Positions 43,860 to 53,847 of a DNA stretch of 64,000 nt are shown in pieces. How positions within the stretch are numbered: position 1 is the first letter of the stretch; every line of letters starts with the position of its first letter. Origin of the DNA: Brevibacillus humidisoli (GTDB lineage Bacteria > Bacillota > Bacilli > Brevibacillales > Brevibacillaceae); contig NZ_CP087263.1 of NCBI RefSeq assembly GCF_020923435.1, positions 949,970-1,013,969 on the forward strand, read 5' to 3'. The notes beneath the pieces were generated by a model. The model ran no database searches. It had not been told where the DNA came from and saw nothing but the letters and a program-made list of their open reading frames with translations. The position numbers and the translations under genes are program-made.

Positions 43860-44951
43860 ATGAAAAAGTCCAACAGCAACTACAGCTTCAAGAAGAAAGG
43901 TGTTTCTCTGCTATCACTATTGCTCGCATCTGTTCTTACGGTGCTGGCCGGCTGTTCTTCGTCAGGTGAGCAAACACAAGGCGGCGGAGACAACCAGACC
44001 GAAAGCAGCGAGATTGTCGTTACATCGTTTGGTGGCAAGTACGATGAGGTGTTTACGTTATACGTAAAGGAGCCGTTTGAGAAAGCAAACCCTGGAGTCA
44101 CCGTAAAACTGGCTCCTTATACGGGAATCGCCAAGCTGGCGCAGGGCGGCGGTTCTTCAATCGATGTGGTTTCACTTGATGACTTCGATCTCATCGACGC
44201 TGCCAACAAAGGCATGCTGGAACCGTTGAAAAAAGAGGAGTTTTCCACATGGGACAACCTCTATCCGCAGGCCTTCCTCAACAGCCAGGACGGAGAAACC
44301 TACGGGCTCGTCAACGTATTTGGAGCTTGGGGGATTGCCTACAACCCTGAAGTAGTGGACAAGCCGGAATCGTGGAACGATCTTTGGAGTCCGGAGGCAA
44401 AAGGAAAAGTGGCCCTGATGAGTCAATGGATCCCGGACATTTTGCTCACGGCGAAAGCAACCGGTGCTTCGTATGAGAACATGGAGCCGGTATGGGAAGC
44501 ATTCAAAGAGGTAACGCCCTCAGTAGCACAGTACTACTCTTCTTTCTCCGCACCGGAATCGTTGTTTGGAACAGGGGAAGTGGCGATGGCCGCCTGGTTT
44601 GACGGAAGAGCCTACGCGCTGAAAAACGCGGCGAAACCGGTTGACTTCACCATCCCCAAAGAGGGTGGCGTACTGATTCGCAGCGGGATGGGCGTATTGA
44701 AGGATAGTGAAAACAAGGAACTGGCTAAGAAACTGATCGACTTCTGCATGACGCCGGAGGTTCAAGCGGGCTTTGCGAAAGAACTCTATTACGGCCCAAC
44801 CAATACTACAGTTGAACTGGATCAATCGCTGCAGGAGATCGTCGTCTATGGAAAAGAGAAGGTAGAAGCACTGATCACGCCTGACTGGAACGAGATCTTA
44901 CCAAAACGGGAGGAATGGCTGACCAAATGGACAGAAGCAACAACGCAGTAG
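43860..44951 (+). CDS. Spermidine/putrescine-type ABC substrate-binding lipoprotein
   Basis: This 363-residue family 1/PotD-like solute-binding protein has lipobox LAGC (Cys32) and IVVTSFGGKYDEVFT, VVSLDDFDLIDAANKG, VNVFGAWGIAYNPE and ELYYGPTN. It is first of four transporter genes that continue without gaps. The ligand is likely a polyamine, agmatine or related cation, given the agmatinase-like and Roc-like genes behind. Confidence 0.88.
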   Translation: MKKSNSNYSFKKKGVSLLSLLLASVLTVLAGCSSSGEQTQGGGDNQTESSEIVVTSFGGKYDEVFTLYVKEPFEKANPGVTVKLAPYTGIAKLAQGGGSSIDVVSLDDFDLIDAANKGMLEPLKKEEFSTWDNLYPQAFLNSQDGETYGLVNVFGAWGIAYNPEVVDKPESWNDLWSPEAKGKVALMSQWIPDILLTAKATGASYENMEPVWEAFKEVTPSVAQYYSSFSAPESLFGTGEVAMAAWFDGRAYALKNAAKPVDFTIPKEGGVLIRSGMGVLKDSENKELAKKLIDFCMTPEVQAGFAKELYYGPTNTTVELDQSLQEIVVYGKEKVEALITPDWNEILPKREEWLTKWTEATTQ

Positions 44952-46051
44952 ATCCGGCTATCTCGCTTCAGTCAATCTCGAAGTTTTTTGCTGATACCAC
45001 AGTCATTGACAACATCAGTCTCGACCTGGCAGAGGGAGAATTTCTCTCTCTGCTGGGCCCGAGCGGTTCCGGGAAGACGACGATTCTCCGGATGGTGGCT
45101 GGGTTGGCTTCGCCGAGCGAGGGTAAGGTGATTTTAAAAGGGCAGGATGTAAGCGCCATCCCACCTAATAAACGCAACCTTGGCATGGTGTTTCAACAGT
45201 ACGCGTTGTTTCCGCACATGACGGTTTGGGACAATGTGGCATACGGTCTGCGGGCCCGCAAGGAAAAAGCGGACGTGATCAAACAAAAAGTGGAGAAGTA
45301 CTTGGAGCTGGTCGGGCTAAGCCATCTGGCCAAGCGGAAGCCTCGGGAGTTGTCAGGCGGACAGCAGCAGCGGGTTAGTCTCGCCCGGGCACTGACCGTG
45401 GAGCCGGTAGTGATGCTGTTCGATGAGCCTTTGTCCAATCTGGATGTACGGTTGAAAGAACAGATGCTGCAAGAAATCCGCAATCTGCATCAAACGATCG
45501 GCTTCTCGGCGATTTACGTCACCCATGATCAGAATGAAGCACTATATCTTTCGGACAAAATCGCTGTCCTGAACAAAGGGAAGATCGAGCAGTTTGCGGC
45601 ACCGGAAGCGATCTTGAAACAACCGGCCTCCGCATTTGTGGCCGATTTCTTCGGGTACACCAACCGTGGAGAAGGAGCTGTCCTCTTGGAGGAGGGCAAG
45701 GCTAGGCTGGGGAACTGTGAGATCCCGGTTGGCCATGTGGGAGCCGACGCCGCCCCGGGGGACAGGGGTGTGCTCTTGATGAGAGCCAATGCGATACAGA
45801 TCGCCGACTACCAACAGGAACTCTTCTCTCTGGAGCAGATTGCCGGGCGGGTTCAGGTGACAGAAGCAGAAGTCCTGGACAGCCGTTATCTAGGGGGAGA
45901 GACGGAATTGAAGCTGCGACTTTTGCAGGCTGACGGTCTGGAAATTGACGCGATCTACCCCCAGATGGTTACACCACTACCAAAGCGCGGCGAGCAGGTT
46001 CGTGTCTGGTTCAGCGCTGATTCCGTCTGCTTCTTCAAAGGGGAGAGCTAA
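44927..46051 (+). CDS. Polyamine-type ABC transporter ATP-binding protein (PotA-like)
   Basis: This 374-residue ATPase has Walker A GPSGSGKTT, Q-loop LGMVFQQYALF, signature LSGGQQQRVSLARAL, Walker B VMLFDEPLSNLDVR and a C-terminal TOBE-type regulatory region. The site GGGAGG lies 13 bases before the ATG at 44927 but only one base before an ATG at 44915, so the former is preferred. It overlaps the lipoprotein gene. Confidence 0.9.
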   Translation: MDRSNNAVDPAISLQSISKFFADTTVIDNISLDLAEGEFLSLLGPSGSGKTTILRMVAGLASPSEGKVILKGQDVSAIPPNKRNLGMVFQQYALFPHMTVWDNVAYGLRARKEKADVIKQKVEKYLELVGLSHLAKRKPRELSGGQQQRVSLARALTVEPVVMLFDEPLSNLDVRLKEQMLQEIRNLHQTIGFSAIYVTHDQNEALYLSDKIAVLNKGKIEQFAAPEAILKQPASAFVADFFGYTNRGEGAVLLEEGKARLGNCEIPVGHVGADAAPGDRGVLLMRANAIQIADYQQELFSLEQIAGRVQVTEAEVLDSRYLGGETELKLRLLQADGLEIDAIYPQMVTPLPKRGEQVRVWFSADSVCFFKGES

Positions 46052-46052
46052 G

Positions 46053-46880
46053 ATGAGGAACATGATGCGGTTTTATACCGTACTGGGTTGGATCGCCGTT
46101 GCGTATATGACGGCGCTGTTCCTCTACCCTGTATGCAAAGTGGTCTACACCAGCGTTTGGGTGAACGGCAGTTTTTCGCTGGCCAACTACGTCAACCTTT
46201 TTTCTGCTGATCTCTACTCCAAGGTACTGTTGAAAACACTGTGGGTTTCTGTCATCAGCACGCTGATCGCCTTGTTTATCGGCTACACGTTGGCCTATTT
46301 TATTACGACGAGACCTGCGAGCAAGCAGGGGTTTTGGTTGATGCTGATCATTTCACCGATGTTTATGAGTCTGACTATCCGTCTGTTTGGCTGGATGATC
46401 CTGTTGAGCAAAGAGGGGCCGATAGCAAAGGGACTGAGCGGGTTGTTCGGCGGCTCTGAGACGTCTCTATTGTTTTCCCAGACCGCTGTCGTGATCGGCA
46501 TCGTCCATTTTGTGCTACCCTTTATTGTGCTCAATATCTACACCTCGCTGAACAGACTGGAATCGTCCCTGATCGAGGCTTCTACCATGCTTGGAGCTTC
46601 TCGCCTGCGCACCTTTTGGAAGGTAACGTTCCCGCTGTCCCTGCCGGGGGTGTTTGCCGGCAGCTCGATCGCATTCGCTCTGGCGGCCAGTACGTTTTTG
46701 GTACCGATCATGATGGGCGGACCGTCTGACAATCTGCTGGCCAACATGGCGTACAACTCGATTGTCACGATCGGCAACATGGGAATGGGGGCTGCTTTGT
46801 CCTTTGTGCTGCTGGTAATCATCGTAGCCGTACTACTGGTGATGGGACGGCTGGAGAGGAGGGGTCACATTGCGTCCTAA
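46053..46880 (+). CDS. Polyamine-type ABC transporter permease (PotB-like)
   Basis: This 275-residue membrane protein has six predicted helices and the EAA loop SSLIEASTMLGASRLRTFW. The start ATG at 46053 follows AAAGGGGAG and lies one base after the ATPase stop. It overlaps the next permease by 11 bp. Confidence 0.9.
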   Translation: MRNMMRFYTVLGWIAVAYMTALFLYPVCKVVYTSVWVNGSFSLANYVNLFSADLYSKVLLKTLWVSVISTLIALFIGYTLAYFITTRPASKQGFWLMLIISPMFMSLTIRLFGWMILLSKEGPIAKGLSGLFGGSETSLLFSQTAVVIGIVHFVLPFIVLNIYTSLNRLESSLIEASTMLGASRLRTFWKVTFPLSLPGVFAGSSIAFALAASTFLVPIMMGGPSDNLLANMAYNSIVTIGNMGMGAALSFVLLVIIVAVLLVMGRLERRGHIAS

Positions 46881-47661
46881 ATGGAGGGGATTGGTGTACC
46901 TGTACATCCTGGCTGTGGTCCTGTTTATCCTCGGGCCGGTATTGATCATCATACCGCAGTCGTTCAGCGGCGGCGATATGTTCAGCTTTCCGCCGGACGA
47001 CTTTACATGGAAACAGTATGAGGCGTTGGCGGAAGATGAGCGAATCCACTCCTCGTTGTGGCTCAGCCTCTCCATCGGTGCTGCTTCCACCTGCCTGGCC
47101 GGGCTGATCGGGTTATGTGCTGCACTCGGCATCGTCAAGGGCAATCTGCCGGGGAAAAACCTGCTGGAATCCTTGTTTCTCGGACCGCTGATCGTACCAT
47201 TGGTCACGACTGGGATCGGTTTTTTAATTATTTTCGTGCCGCTTGGACTGGTGGGTTCGCCGCTGGGGATTGTATTGGCTCACTCGATCATCATCAGTCC
47301 GTATGTGGTGCGCATCTTGATCGCAACACTGCGTCACTTTGACCACGTGCAAGAGGAAGCAGCCATCGTGCACGGAGCCGATTCGTGGTACGCCTTTCGT
47401 ACGGTTGTTCTGCCCCAGCTGCTGCCGGCACTCATCTCTGGTGCGATCCTTGCTTTTCTCGTCTCGCTTGACGAGTACACGGTGACCATTTTTCTCGCCC
47501 AGGCGGATACGGTCACCATTCCGATTCGCATCTATCAGTATGTGGCGATGGATATCAATCCGGTTGTAACGGCGTTGGCCAGTGTGACCGTCATTGTCTC
47601 GTTTGTCCTGATTGTCCTGTTGGAAAAACGCTTTAAGATTCATAAGTACTTGGAAATGTAA
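46870..47661 (+). CDS. Polyamine-type ABC transporter permease (PotC-like)
   Basis: This 263-residue permease starts with TTG after GAGAGGAGGGG. It has six hydrophobic helices and the loop VQEEAAIVHGADSWYAFRTV. It pairs with the PotB-like protein to form the channel. Confidence 0.9.
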   Translation: MRPKWRGLVYLYILAVVLFILGPVLIIIPQSFSGGDMFSFPPDDFTWKQYEALAEDERIHSSLWLSLSIGAASTCLAGLIGLCAALGIVKGNLPGKNLLESLFLGPLIVPLVTTGIGFLIIFVPLGLVGSPLGIVLAHSIIISPYVVRILIATLRHFDHVQEEAAIVHGADSWYAFRTVVLPQLLPALISGAILAFLVSLDEYTVTIFLAQADTVTIPIRIYQYVAMDINPVVTALASVTVIVSFVLIVLLEKRFKIHKYLEM

Positions 47662-47690
47662 GCTCTGACTATCAGGAGGCTGTTTATCAG

Positions 47691-48575
47691 ATGAAAAAAC
47701 AACATGTTGGGATTGTCGGTTTTCCCTGGGATGGCGGCGCTTCCCTGGGCAGACCGGGGGCGCGTTACGCCCCGAAAGCGATCCGCGAAGCGGCAGGATG
47801 GCTGCGCAACCGGATCGATGGCGGGAAAGTGTACAACGTGGAGAAGCGTAAGCTGATTCACTTTCACGAGCAGGAAATCATCGATTACGGTGACATCGAG
47901 ATCGCCGCTTACAGTACGGAGACGACCTTCCAGAGCGCGGAAGCAAAAATCAGAGAACTGTTGGATGATAACGTGTTTCCCTTTATCTTGGGCGGAGATC
48001 ATTCCATCTCGTATCCCGGGATCAAAGCCTTGCATGACAGCAGTACGGGCAACATTGGGATCATCCAGTTTGATGCTCACCTCGACTTAGTGGATGACTC
48101 GCCGGTTCAAGGCAGGTTTTCGCAGAGCAGCCAGATGCGGCGCGCACTGGAACTGCCGCGGGTCAAACCGCACCATATCGTGCAAATCGGCGTAAGAAGC
48201 TATAACTACCCTTGGTACGACGAATATCTGCGAGAGACAGGGATCGTACAGATCACAGCCAGGGAAGTGCACCGGATGAGTACCGCTGAGGTGATTGAGC
48301 GGACGCTCCGTGCATGTCAGGATGTAGAAAAAATTTACCTTACCTTTGATATCGACGTCCTCGATCCGGCCTTTGCTCCTGGTTCCGGCGCCAACGAACC
48401 CGGCGGGCTGACACCGGTGCAGTGCTTTGACCTGTTGGACGGTTTGTACCGTCACATAGACGCCATGGACATCGCTGAAGTGAATCCGCTGTACGATCCG
48501 CAGGAGATAACGGCCAGCATGGCAGCCCGGATCCTGTTTGATTGCGCAACGGAGAGAGTACCTGATCACACATGA
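47691..48575 (+). CDS. Agmatinase/ureohydrolase-family protein
   Basis: This 294-residue arginase-fold enzyme has all the manganese motifs: GGDHSIS, QFDAHLDL and TFDIDVLDPAFAPGSG followed by EPGGLTP. Agmatinase (agmatine to putrescine plus urea), guanidinobutyrase or a related guanidino hydrolase are possible; the family cannot be resolved by eye. Thirty bases behind the permease gene, it probably acts on what the transporter imports. Confidence 0.88.
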   Translation: MKKQHVGIVGFPWDGGASLGRPGARYAPKAIREAAGWLRNRIDGGKVYNVEKRKLIHFHEQEIIDYGDIEIAAYSTETTFQSAEAKIRELLDDNVFPFILGGDHSISYPGIKALHDSSTGNIGIIQFDAHLDLVDDSPVQGRFSQSSQMRRALELPRVKPHHIVQIGVRSYNYPWYDEYLRETGIVQITAREVHRMSTAEVIERTLRACQDVEKIYLTFDIDVLDPAFAPGSGANEPGGLTPVQCFDLLDGLYRHIDAMDIAEVNPLYDPQEITASMAARILFDCATERVPDHT

Positions 48576-48591
48576 CAGACGGAGGCCAATC

Positions 48592-50253
48592 ATGCAGCAA
48601 TATCAGCATTGGAACGAACCGGAGGCAATCAGAACATTAATCAATCGTTTGGTGGAGGTGCCCAGCATCTCTGGCACAGCAGGAGAGACGCTGATGGCGG
48701 AGAAGATTGTCGAGATCCTGCGGGAGATCCCTTACTATCAGAAGCATCCCGAGTTGGTGATGAGTGTTCCCGTACCCGACGACCCACTAAACCGTACGAC
48801 AGTGGCTGCTCTTTATCGGGGCAACCCCGTCAGTTCTAAGACCATCGTGCTGTTAAGCCATTTTGATGTGGTCGGGGTAGACGATTTCGGCTACATGCGA
48901 GAGTATGCCTTTCAGCCGGAGCTGCTGACGGAGAAGCTTCACCAGCAGTTCCGCGATGCCCTGGATGAGGAAGCGAGGAACGATCTGGACAGCGGCAGTT
49001 ACTTGTTTGGCCGGGGCGTGATGGATATGAAGGCGGGCTTGGCTGTACAATTAGCCGTGCTTAGTGAGATTGCCCAGCAGGAAACATTTCCGGGCAATAT
49101 CTTGCTGCTGGCCACGCCAGATGAAGAAAAAAGCTCAAAGGGCATGTTTGCGGCCGTGCCGTTTCTCAATCAACTCAAGCAGCAGCACGGCTTGGAATAT
49201 CAGCTCTGCATCTGCTCTGAACCGAACTTTGCCGCTTTTCCCGGGGATCGATCCAATTACATCTACACCGGTTCGGTTGGGAAGCTGCTTCCCCTGATAC
49301 TCTGCGTCGGGAGGGAAACCCATGCCGGTGAACCGCTGGAAGGATTGAATGCGGCTTGGATGGCAGCAGAGATGGTGAAACGGATGGAGCTGTCCGAACA
49401 GTTTGTCGATCGTGTCAACGGGGAACAGAATCCGCCCCCGACTTGTCTTAAGATGAGTGACCTAAAGACGCAATACGATGTGCAGACCCCCAATCTGGCC
49501 TATATTCTCTACAACGTTCTGACCCTTTCACAGACACCGCTGGACGTGCTGCACAAAGTGAAGCAGATTGCGGGCGAGGCTGCGGAGTGTGTCTACCGGG
49601 AACGGTTGCAGAAATACGAAATGTACAACAAGGATGTACCTACCCGCTCCAACCAGGTGTCTCGGCCAGCCGTGTACGATTACAGTGAGCTGTACCAACG
49701 AGGAATCGAGCAGTTTGGGCGACCGTTTGCCGAATCGCTAGACGGTGTACTGCAGGAAGGCAGAAAAGCAAACTGGGACAGTCAGGAACTGTCCGTACAA
49801 ATCGCAGCGAAGATGAGTACGTTCTTTATCGAAGAAGCGCCGTTCTATCTGATCATGTTTGCGCCGCCGTACTATCCGCACGTCCATCTCGATCAGCAGT
49901 CAGCGGAGGAACAAAAAATCACAGAGGTCATCGAACAGGTCAGAAAAGATGCCGCTGAACAATATGGCGAAGAGATCCAGGTGCAGCATTTCTTTACCGG
50001 TCTGTCAGATGTGAGCTACTGCCGGATCTACAATCCGGAGCAAGTGGTACCAACTTTACAGAGCAATATGCCGCTGTGGGGCAACCAGTACAATATTCCG
50101 ATCGATGACATCATTGCGCTAAACCTGCCAACCATTAATCTCGGTCCGTATGGGAAGGACGCTCATAAGCGTTCAGAGCGGCTGGAGCTGCACTATACGA
50201 CTCGGGTGGTGCCCCATCTGTTGCGACGGGCGATTGATTACGTTTTTTCGTAG
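48592..50253 (+). CDS. rocB: RocB-like M20-family hydrolase
   Basis: This protein of about 553 residues has M20 metallopeptidase motifs: LLSHFDVVG, RGVMDMKAGLAVQ, LLATPDEEKSSKG and SEPNFAAFPGD. The C-terminal region is distinctive for the RocB family of arginine utilisation proteins (GLSDVSYCRI, LGPYGKDAHKRSERL). I chose the ATG at 48592 after GGAGG. The exact reaction of RocB is unsettled. It lies between an agmatinase-like gene and a RocD-like aminotransferase. Confidence 0.88.
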   Translation: MQQYQHWNEPEAIRTLINRLVEVPSISGTAGETLMAEKIVEILREIPYYQKHPELVMSVPVPDDPLNRTTVAALYRGNPVSSKTIVLLSHFDVVGVDDFGYMREYAFQPELLTEKLHQQFRDALDEEARNDLDSGSYLFGRGVMDMKAGLAVQLAVLSEIAQQETFPGNILLLATPDEEKSSKGMFAAVPFLNQLKQQHGLEYQLCICSEPNFAAFPGDRSNYIYTGSVGKLLPLILCVGRETHAGEPLEGLNAAWMAAEMVKRMELSEQFVDRVNGEQNPPPTCLKMSDLKTQYDVQTPNLAYILYNVLTLSQTPLDVLHKVKQIAGEAAECVYRERLQKYEMYNKDVPTRSNQVSRPAVYDYSELYQRGIEQFGRPFAESLDGVLQEGRKANWDSQELSVQIAAKMSTFFIEEAPFYLIMFAPPYYPHVHLDQQSAEEQKITEVIEQVRKDAAEQYGEEIQVQHFFTGLSDVSYCRIYNPEQVVPTLQSNMPLWGNQYNIPIDDIIALNLPTINLGPYGKDAHKRSERLELHYTTRVVPHLLRRAIDYVFS

Positions 50254-50267
50254 GAAAGGTTGAGGAT

Positions 50268-50834
50268 ATGGGTTCAAAAGACGAGTTGGCGTTCCCAAAG
50301 GAATTAATCGGCAGCAAGATTCGCCAGTATCGGCGAAAAATGGGTTTGACGGTTGTGGAGTTGGCGGCACGGATCGGTTTGAGTCAAAGTGCCCTTTCAC
50401 AGATTGAGAGGGGATTGGTGAATCCTTCTCTCGATACACTGTGGAAACTAAGTTACTATCTCGAAATACCCGTATTTTCCTTTTTCAAGGACATCTCCCC
50501 CTCCAAGGTGCATATCACCAGGCGGGAGGAACAAAAAGTGATGACCATGCTGCACCCGAATGTACTCTACCGGTTAATCTCTCCTGCACTGGACGGAAAA
50601 TGCGAAATGTTCGAATTGATTGTGAAACCGGGCGAGGTGAAGCATCTGCCTCAGTTGGCTCACCAGGGTGAGGAGTGCGGGTACCTGATTGAGGGAAGAC
50701 TGGAAGTACTGATCGAAGATAAGGTGTACCAGTTGGAAAAGGGTGACAGCATTTATTTTGACAGTACATTGGAGCACAAGTTTTACAATCCGGAAGAGAC
50801 TGACGCAGTAGGCATCTGGGTCATGTTTCCGTAG
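50268..50834 (+). CDS. XRE-family regulator with C-terminal cupin domain (PuuR-like)
   Basis: This 188-residue protein has an N-terminal helix-turn-helix ([20 protein letters not shown] ... SALSQIERG) and a C-terminal cupin ([35 protein letters not shown]). This architecture is shared with PuuR, the putrescine regulator. Located between the rocB-like and rocD-like genes, it probably senses a polyamine or arginine metabolite and controls this operon. Confidence 0.88.
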   Translation: MGSKDELAFPKELIGSKIRQYRRKMGLTVVELAARIGLSQSALSQIERGLVNPSLDTLWKLSYYLEIPVFSFFKDISPSKVHITRREEQKVMTMLHPNVLYRLISPALDGKCEMFELIVKPGEVKHLPQLAHQGEECGYLIEGRLEVLIEDKVYQLEKGDSIYFDSTLEHKFYNPEETDAVGIWVMFP

Positions 50835-50872
50835 GTCGGGATTCCTTTTTGTACGGATGGGAGGAAAAGTGT

Positions 50873-52063
50873 ATGGTGCAAACCAAGCAGATCATCGAAC
50901 AAACGGAGCGGTATGGCGCGCATAACTATCATCCGCTGCCGATCGTGATTAGTCGTGCCGAGGGCGTATGGGTGGAAGACCCGGAAGGAAACCGCTATTT
51001 GGATATGCTGAGTGCTTACTCTGCGCTCAACCAGGGGCATCGCCATCCCCGGATCATCCAGGCATTGAAAGAACAGGCTGACAAAGTAACCCTGACGTCG
51101 AGAGCGTTTCACAACGATCAGTTGGGATTGTTCTATGAGCGACTGGCTCAGTATACCGGCAAGCAGATGATTCTGCCGATGAATACCGGTGCAGAGGCAG
51201 TGGAGACAGCGCTCAAGGCTGTCAGGCGCTGGGCGTATGAGGTGAAACAAGTTCCCGACAACCAGGCAGAGATTATCGTATGCGAAGGAAATTTTCACGG
51301 TAGAACGTTAACCGTTACTTCGTTTTCCTCGTCGCCTGAATACAAGCGTGGATTTGGACCGTTTACACCCGGGTTCAAGGTTATCCCCTATGGTGATCTG
51401 GAAGCCCTGGAGCAGGCGATCACTCCACATACGGCCGCATTTTTGGTCGAGCCGATACAGGGAGAAGCAGGGATCATCATCCCGCCAGAAGGATATTTGA
51501 AGGCAGCTTACAAACTGTGCAGGGCGCATAACGTCCTGTTTGTCGCTGACGAGATCCAGACCGGATTTGGTCGGACCGGCAAGCGTTTTGCCTGCGATTG
51601 GGAAGGCATCACACCTGATGTTTACATCATGGGCAAGGCGTTGGGCGGAGGGGTCTTTCCGATCTCTGCCGTAGCCGCCGATCGGGATGTACTGGGCTTG
51701 TTTGAACCAGGATCGCACGGTTCCACATTTGGCGGCAACCCATTGGGCTGCGCCGTGGCGATTGCAGCACTGGACGTCCTGGAAGAAGAAGAGTTGGCGA
51801 CGCGATCGCTTGAACTAGGGAACTACTTTATGGATCAGCTTCGGCAGATGAAAAACCCGCTGATTCGCGAGGTTCGGGGGCGAGGCTTGTTTATCGGCGT
51901 AGAGCTTTCGACGCAAGCGCGGCCGTATTGTGAACAGCTGAAAGAGAGAGGCCTGCTCTGCAAAGAAACCCACGAAACGACGATTCGCTTTGCTCCTCCA
52001 TTAGTGATCAGCAAAGAGGAACTGGACTGGGCTCTCGAACGGATTAGACAGGTATTGGCATAA
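50873..52063 (+). CDS. rocD: Ornithine aminotransferase
   Basis: This 396-residue class III aminotransferase is close to RocD in order of motifs: [66 protein letters not shown] and the PLP lysine in IMGKALGGG. The ATG at 50873 follows GGGAGGAAAAG. It converts ornithine and 2-oxoglutarate to glutamate semialdehyde and glutamate. It is the last gene of the polyamine/arginine cluster. Confidence 0.92.
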   Translation: MVQTKQIIEQTERYGAHNYHPLPIVISRAEGVWVEDPEGNRYLDMLSAYSALNQGHRHPRIIQALKEQADKVTLTSRAFHNDQLGLFYERLAQYTGKQMILPMNTGAEAVETALKAVRRWAYEVKQVPDNQAEIIVCEGNFHGRTLTVTSFSSSPEYKRGFGPFTPGFKVIPYGDLEALEQAITPHTAAFLVEPIQGEAGIIIPPEGYLKAAYKLCRAHNVLFVADEIQTGFGRTGKRFACDWEGITPDVYIMGKALGGGVFPISAVAADRDVLGLFEPGSHGSTFGGNPLGCAVAIAALDVLEEEELATRSLELGNYFMDQLRQMKNPLIREVRGRGLFIGVELSTQARPYCEQLKERGLLCKETHETTIRFAPPLVISKEELDWALERIRQVLA

Positions 52064-52111
52064 GCTTTGATAAGCAAAAGCTCGGATACCGTGCGAAGCA
52101 CACTTCACATA

Positions 52112-52143
52112 CAAGAGTCCTGCGGCATAGTGCAGGACTCTTG
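52112..52143. terminator. Hairpin after rocD
   Basis: CAAGAGTCCTGC (52112-52123) pairs perfectly with GCAGGACTCTTG (52132-52143) around an eight-base loop. There is no clear T-run; probably a terminator between convergent genes. Confidence 0.5.
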
Positions 52144-52158
52144 GACGTAAAACCGGGT

Positions 52159-52380
52159 TTATTTTTTTGCATTCTGGCTGGCCTGTGCCTGCATCATAGA
52201 CTGAACCTGACTGACCATCGTTTGTGCCTGAGCAATTTCTGTTGCCGCCTGTTTGAGGGCTTCCTCTGCCATTGTGGGGTTTGCAGATGACTGCTCAATC
52301 GCTTGGGTAATCATGTTTTTAGCCAATGAAGTCGAGGCTTCCGCCTTTTTTAACGAATCGGTATCTACCTGTTGTGGCAT
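52159..52380 (-). CDS. Small Ala/Gln-rich helical protein (73 residues)
   Basis: A helical, Gln-, Ala- and Met-rich sequence (IEQSSANPTMAEEALKQAAT, VSQVQSMMQAQASQ). I chose the ATG at 52380 after AAGGAGGACC. Composition and size resemble small spore proteins, but no family is recognised. Confidence 0.6.
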   Translation of the reverse strand: MPQQVDTDSLKKAEASTSLAKNMITQAIEQSSANPTMAEEALKQAATEIAQAQTMVSQVQSMMQAQASQNAKK

Positions 52381-52482
52381 CGTTCGGTCCTCCTTGAGAT
52401 TGGGATCGTAATGCACTGGCACTTCTATATCTTGAACACTGTGCAAAAATATTATGCAGCCCTATTAGGCGATACCATCGGA

Positions 52483-52701
52483 TCATTGCGGATAGCGCAA
52501 GCCATCTCCAAAAAACAGAACGCGAATCTTGATGTATAGGTGAATGGACATGTTAGGGAATACAATGGCCAAGTCCCCTTCCACCAAGGGCACTTTTCCG
52601 CCAGCCGATTCAATTCGGTATGGGATGTGCAAGGAATCGAGCATGTCGGCGTACCGTTTGGCCTCTTTCCAGGGGACAGGAAAGTAAATCTGTTTTTCCA
52701 T
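52483..52701 (-). CDS. Small hypothetical protein (72 residues)
   Basis: This is a compact alpha/beta protein (FPVPWKEAKRYADMLDSLHI, GKVPLVEGDLAIVFPN) that could bind a ligand or nucleic acid. The site AAGGAG is about ten bases before the ATG at 52701. Unrecognised. Confidence 0.55.
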   Translation of the reverse strand: MEKQIYFPVPWKEAKRYADMLDSLHIPYRIESAGGKVPLVEGDLAIVFPNMSIHLYIKIRVLFFGDGLRYPQ

Positions 52702-52821
52702 GTCATACACACTCCTTACTTTCTTCAGTATAGCCAAGGAACGTGCGACCTAAAAAGAGCCACATATCCTCTGAAGAAGGTCCAATTTCTCGCCAGAAAA
52801 CCGCCCTGACAATTTTTCTTG

Positions 52822-53694
52822 TTATCGGCTTTCTCCTTGTGTCATGGGAGCAAATACGTCCACGCCAAGCGATTGCAGTACCTTCACGGCTTCTTCCACC
52901 GGCAGACGGGGCAGGCGGAACTCGTCTGCAAGCACTTGCCGGATTTCCTCAGCACTGCCGAGCAGGAGTTTGGAATCACTTCCGTCTTCGTAGCGAATCG
53001 TGAATACGTTGTTTCGCAAGGAGAGATTGCGCCGTTTATCCAACTGGAACAACTGACAGCGCAGCAGAGTCATAAAGGGAGTACCGGGCTGATTGGAGCG
53101 TTCGATTATCGGGATAAACTGGCCAAACGTTTTCGCATCGTCTGGGTGAAACAACCATTCGTTGCTGATCAGTTCATTTCGCCGATAGCGGAGATAACGG
53201 TACCATCCCTGTTGCTTTTGATCGGGAACCAAGCGGATCTGTTCGCCTGCAAATGACGAAAATTTTTGCTGATCCCGTTCAAAACGGACGGGAGAAAACA
53301 GTGGAGCGGCAGACCCGCAGTCCACAAAGACCCGTTCTCCAGGCAAATCGGGCAGTCTGACCAATACCGACATGTGGTCACTGCCGAGCAGCACGTAGTA
53401 ACAGTCAAAGCCGAGTGCCTTGAGCAGCAGATAGAGGCGGGAGTTCAGCGTATAACAGGTACCGCCAAAATGATACCGCGACATATTGTCTACAAACAAC
53501 TCGACGGGCGGGATAGGAGCAGCCATTTGTTTTCGGCTCTGGTAGTAGAGCAGTTTGCTGATATTTTCAAATGGAACCGTCACCAAATGGGCTCGACAGA
53601 TCGCGCCCAGAAAGGAATACGAGGGTGGTTCAGGAGTAAGCCCCAACCGTTCGAGATATCGATAGGCCCATGCGGGAAGTTCGCTCTGACTCAT
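52822..53694 (-). CDS. Arylamine N-acetyltransferase-family protein
   Basis: This 290-residue protein has the cysteine-protease-like triad of the NAT family: Cys80 in HFGGTCYTLN, His107 in GSDHMSVLV and Asp125 in FVDCGSAAP. PFENISKLLYY is another typical N-terminal segment. The ATG at 53694 follows GGAGGGGATC. The enzyme transfers acetyl from acetyl-CoA to arylamines or related substrates; the physiological substrate is unknown. Confidence 0.85.
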   Translation of the reverse strand: MSQSELPAWAYRYLERLGLTPEPPSYSFLGAICRAHLVTVPFENISKLLYYQSRKQMAAPIPPVELFVDNMSRYHFGGTCYTLNSRLYLLLKALGFDCYYVLLGSDHMSVLVRLPDLPGERVFVDCGSAAPLFSPVRFERDQQKFSSFAGEQIRLVPDQKQQGWYRYLRYRRNELISNEWLFHPDDAKTFGQFIPIIERSNQPGTPFMTLLRCQLFQLDKRRNLSLRNNVFTIRYEDGSDSKLLLGSAEEIRQVLADEFRLPRLPVEEAVKVLQSLGVDVFAPMTQGESR

Positions 53695-53796
53695 GCGATG
53701 ATCCCCTCCGTTTTTTCTATTATTATACACTCCACTTACATGGAACGGTTGATGGAAAGAGATCAATTGGTACTGTAAGGAACATGTCGAACGTTG

Positions 53797-53825
53797 TTGT
53801 GTCCGGGAGTGGAATCTGGTAGAGT
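53797..53825 (+). promoter_or_regulatory. Candidate promoter of the lysine-riboswitch operon
   Basis: TTGTGT (53797-53802) and TAGAGT (53820-53825) with 17 bp between them, ending 22 bp before the aptamer. Both hexamers are imperfect. Confidence 0.4.
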
Positions 53826-53847
53826 AAAAACAATTACATATCGTCAT

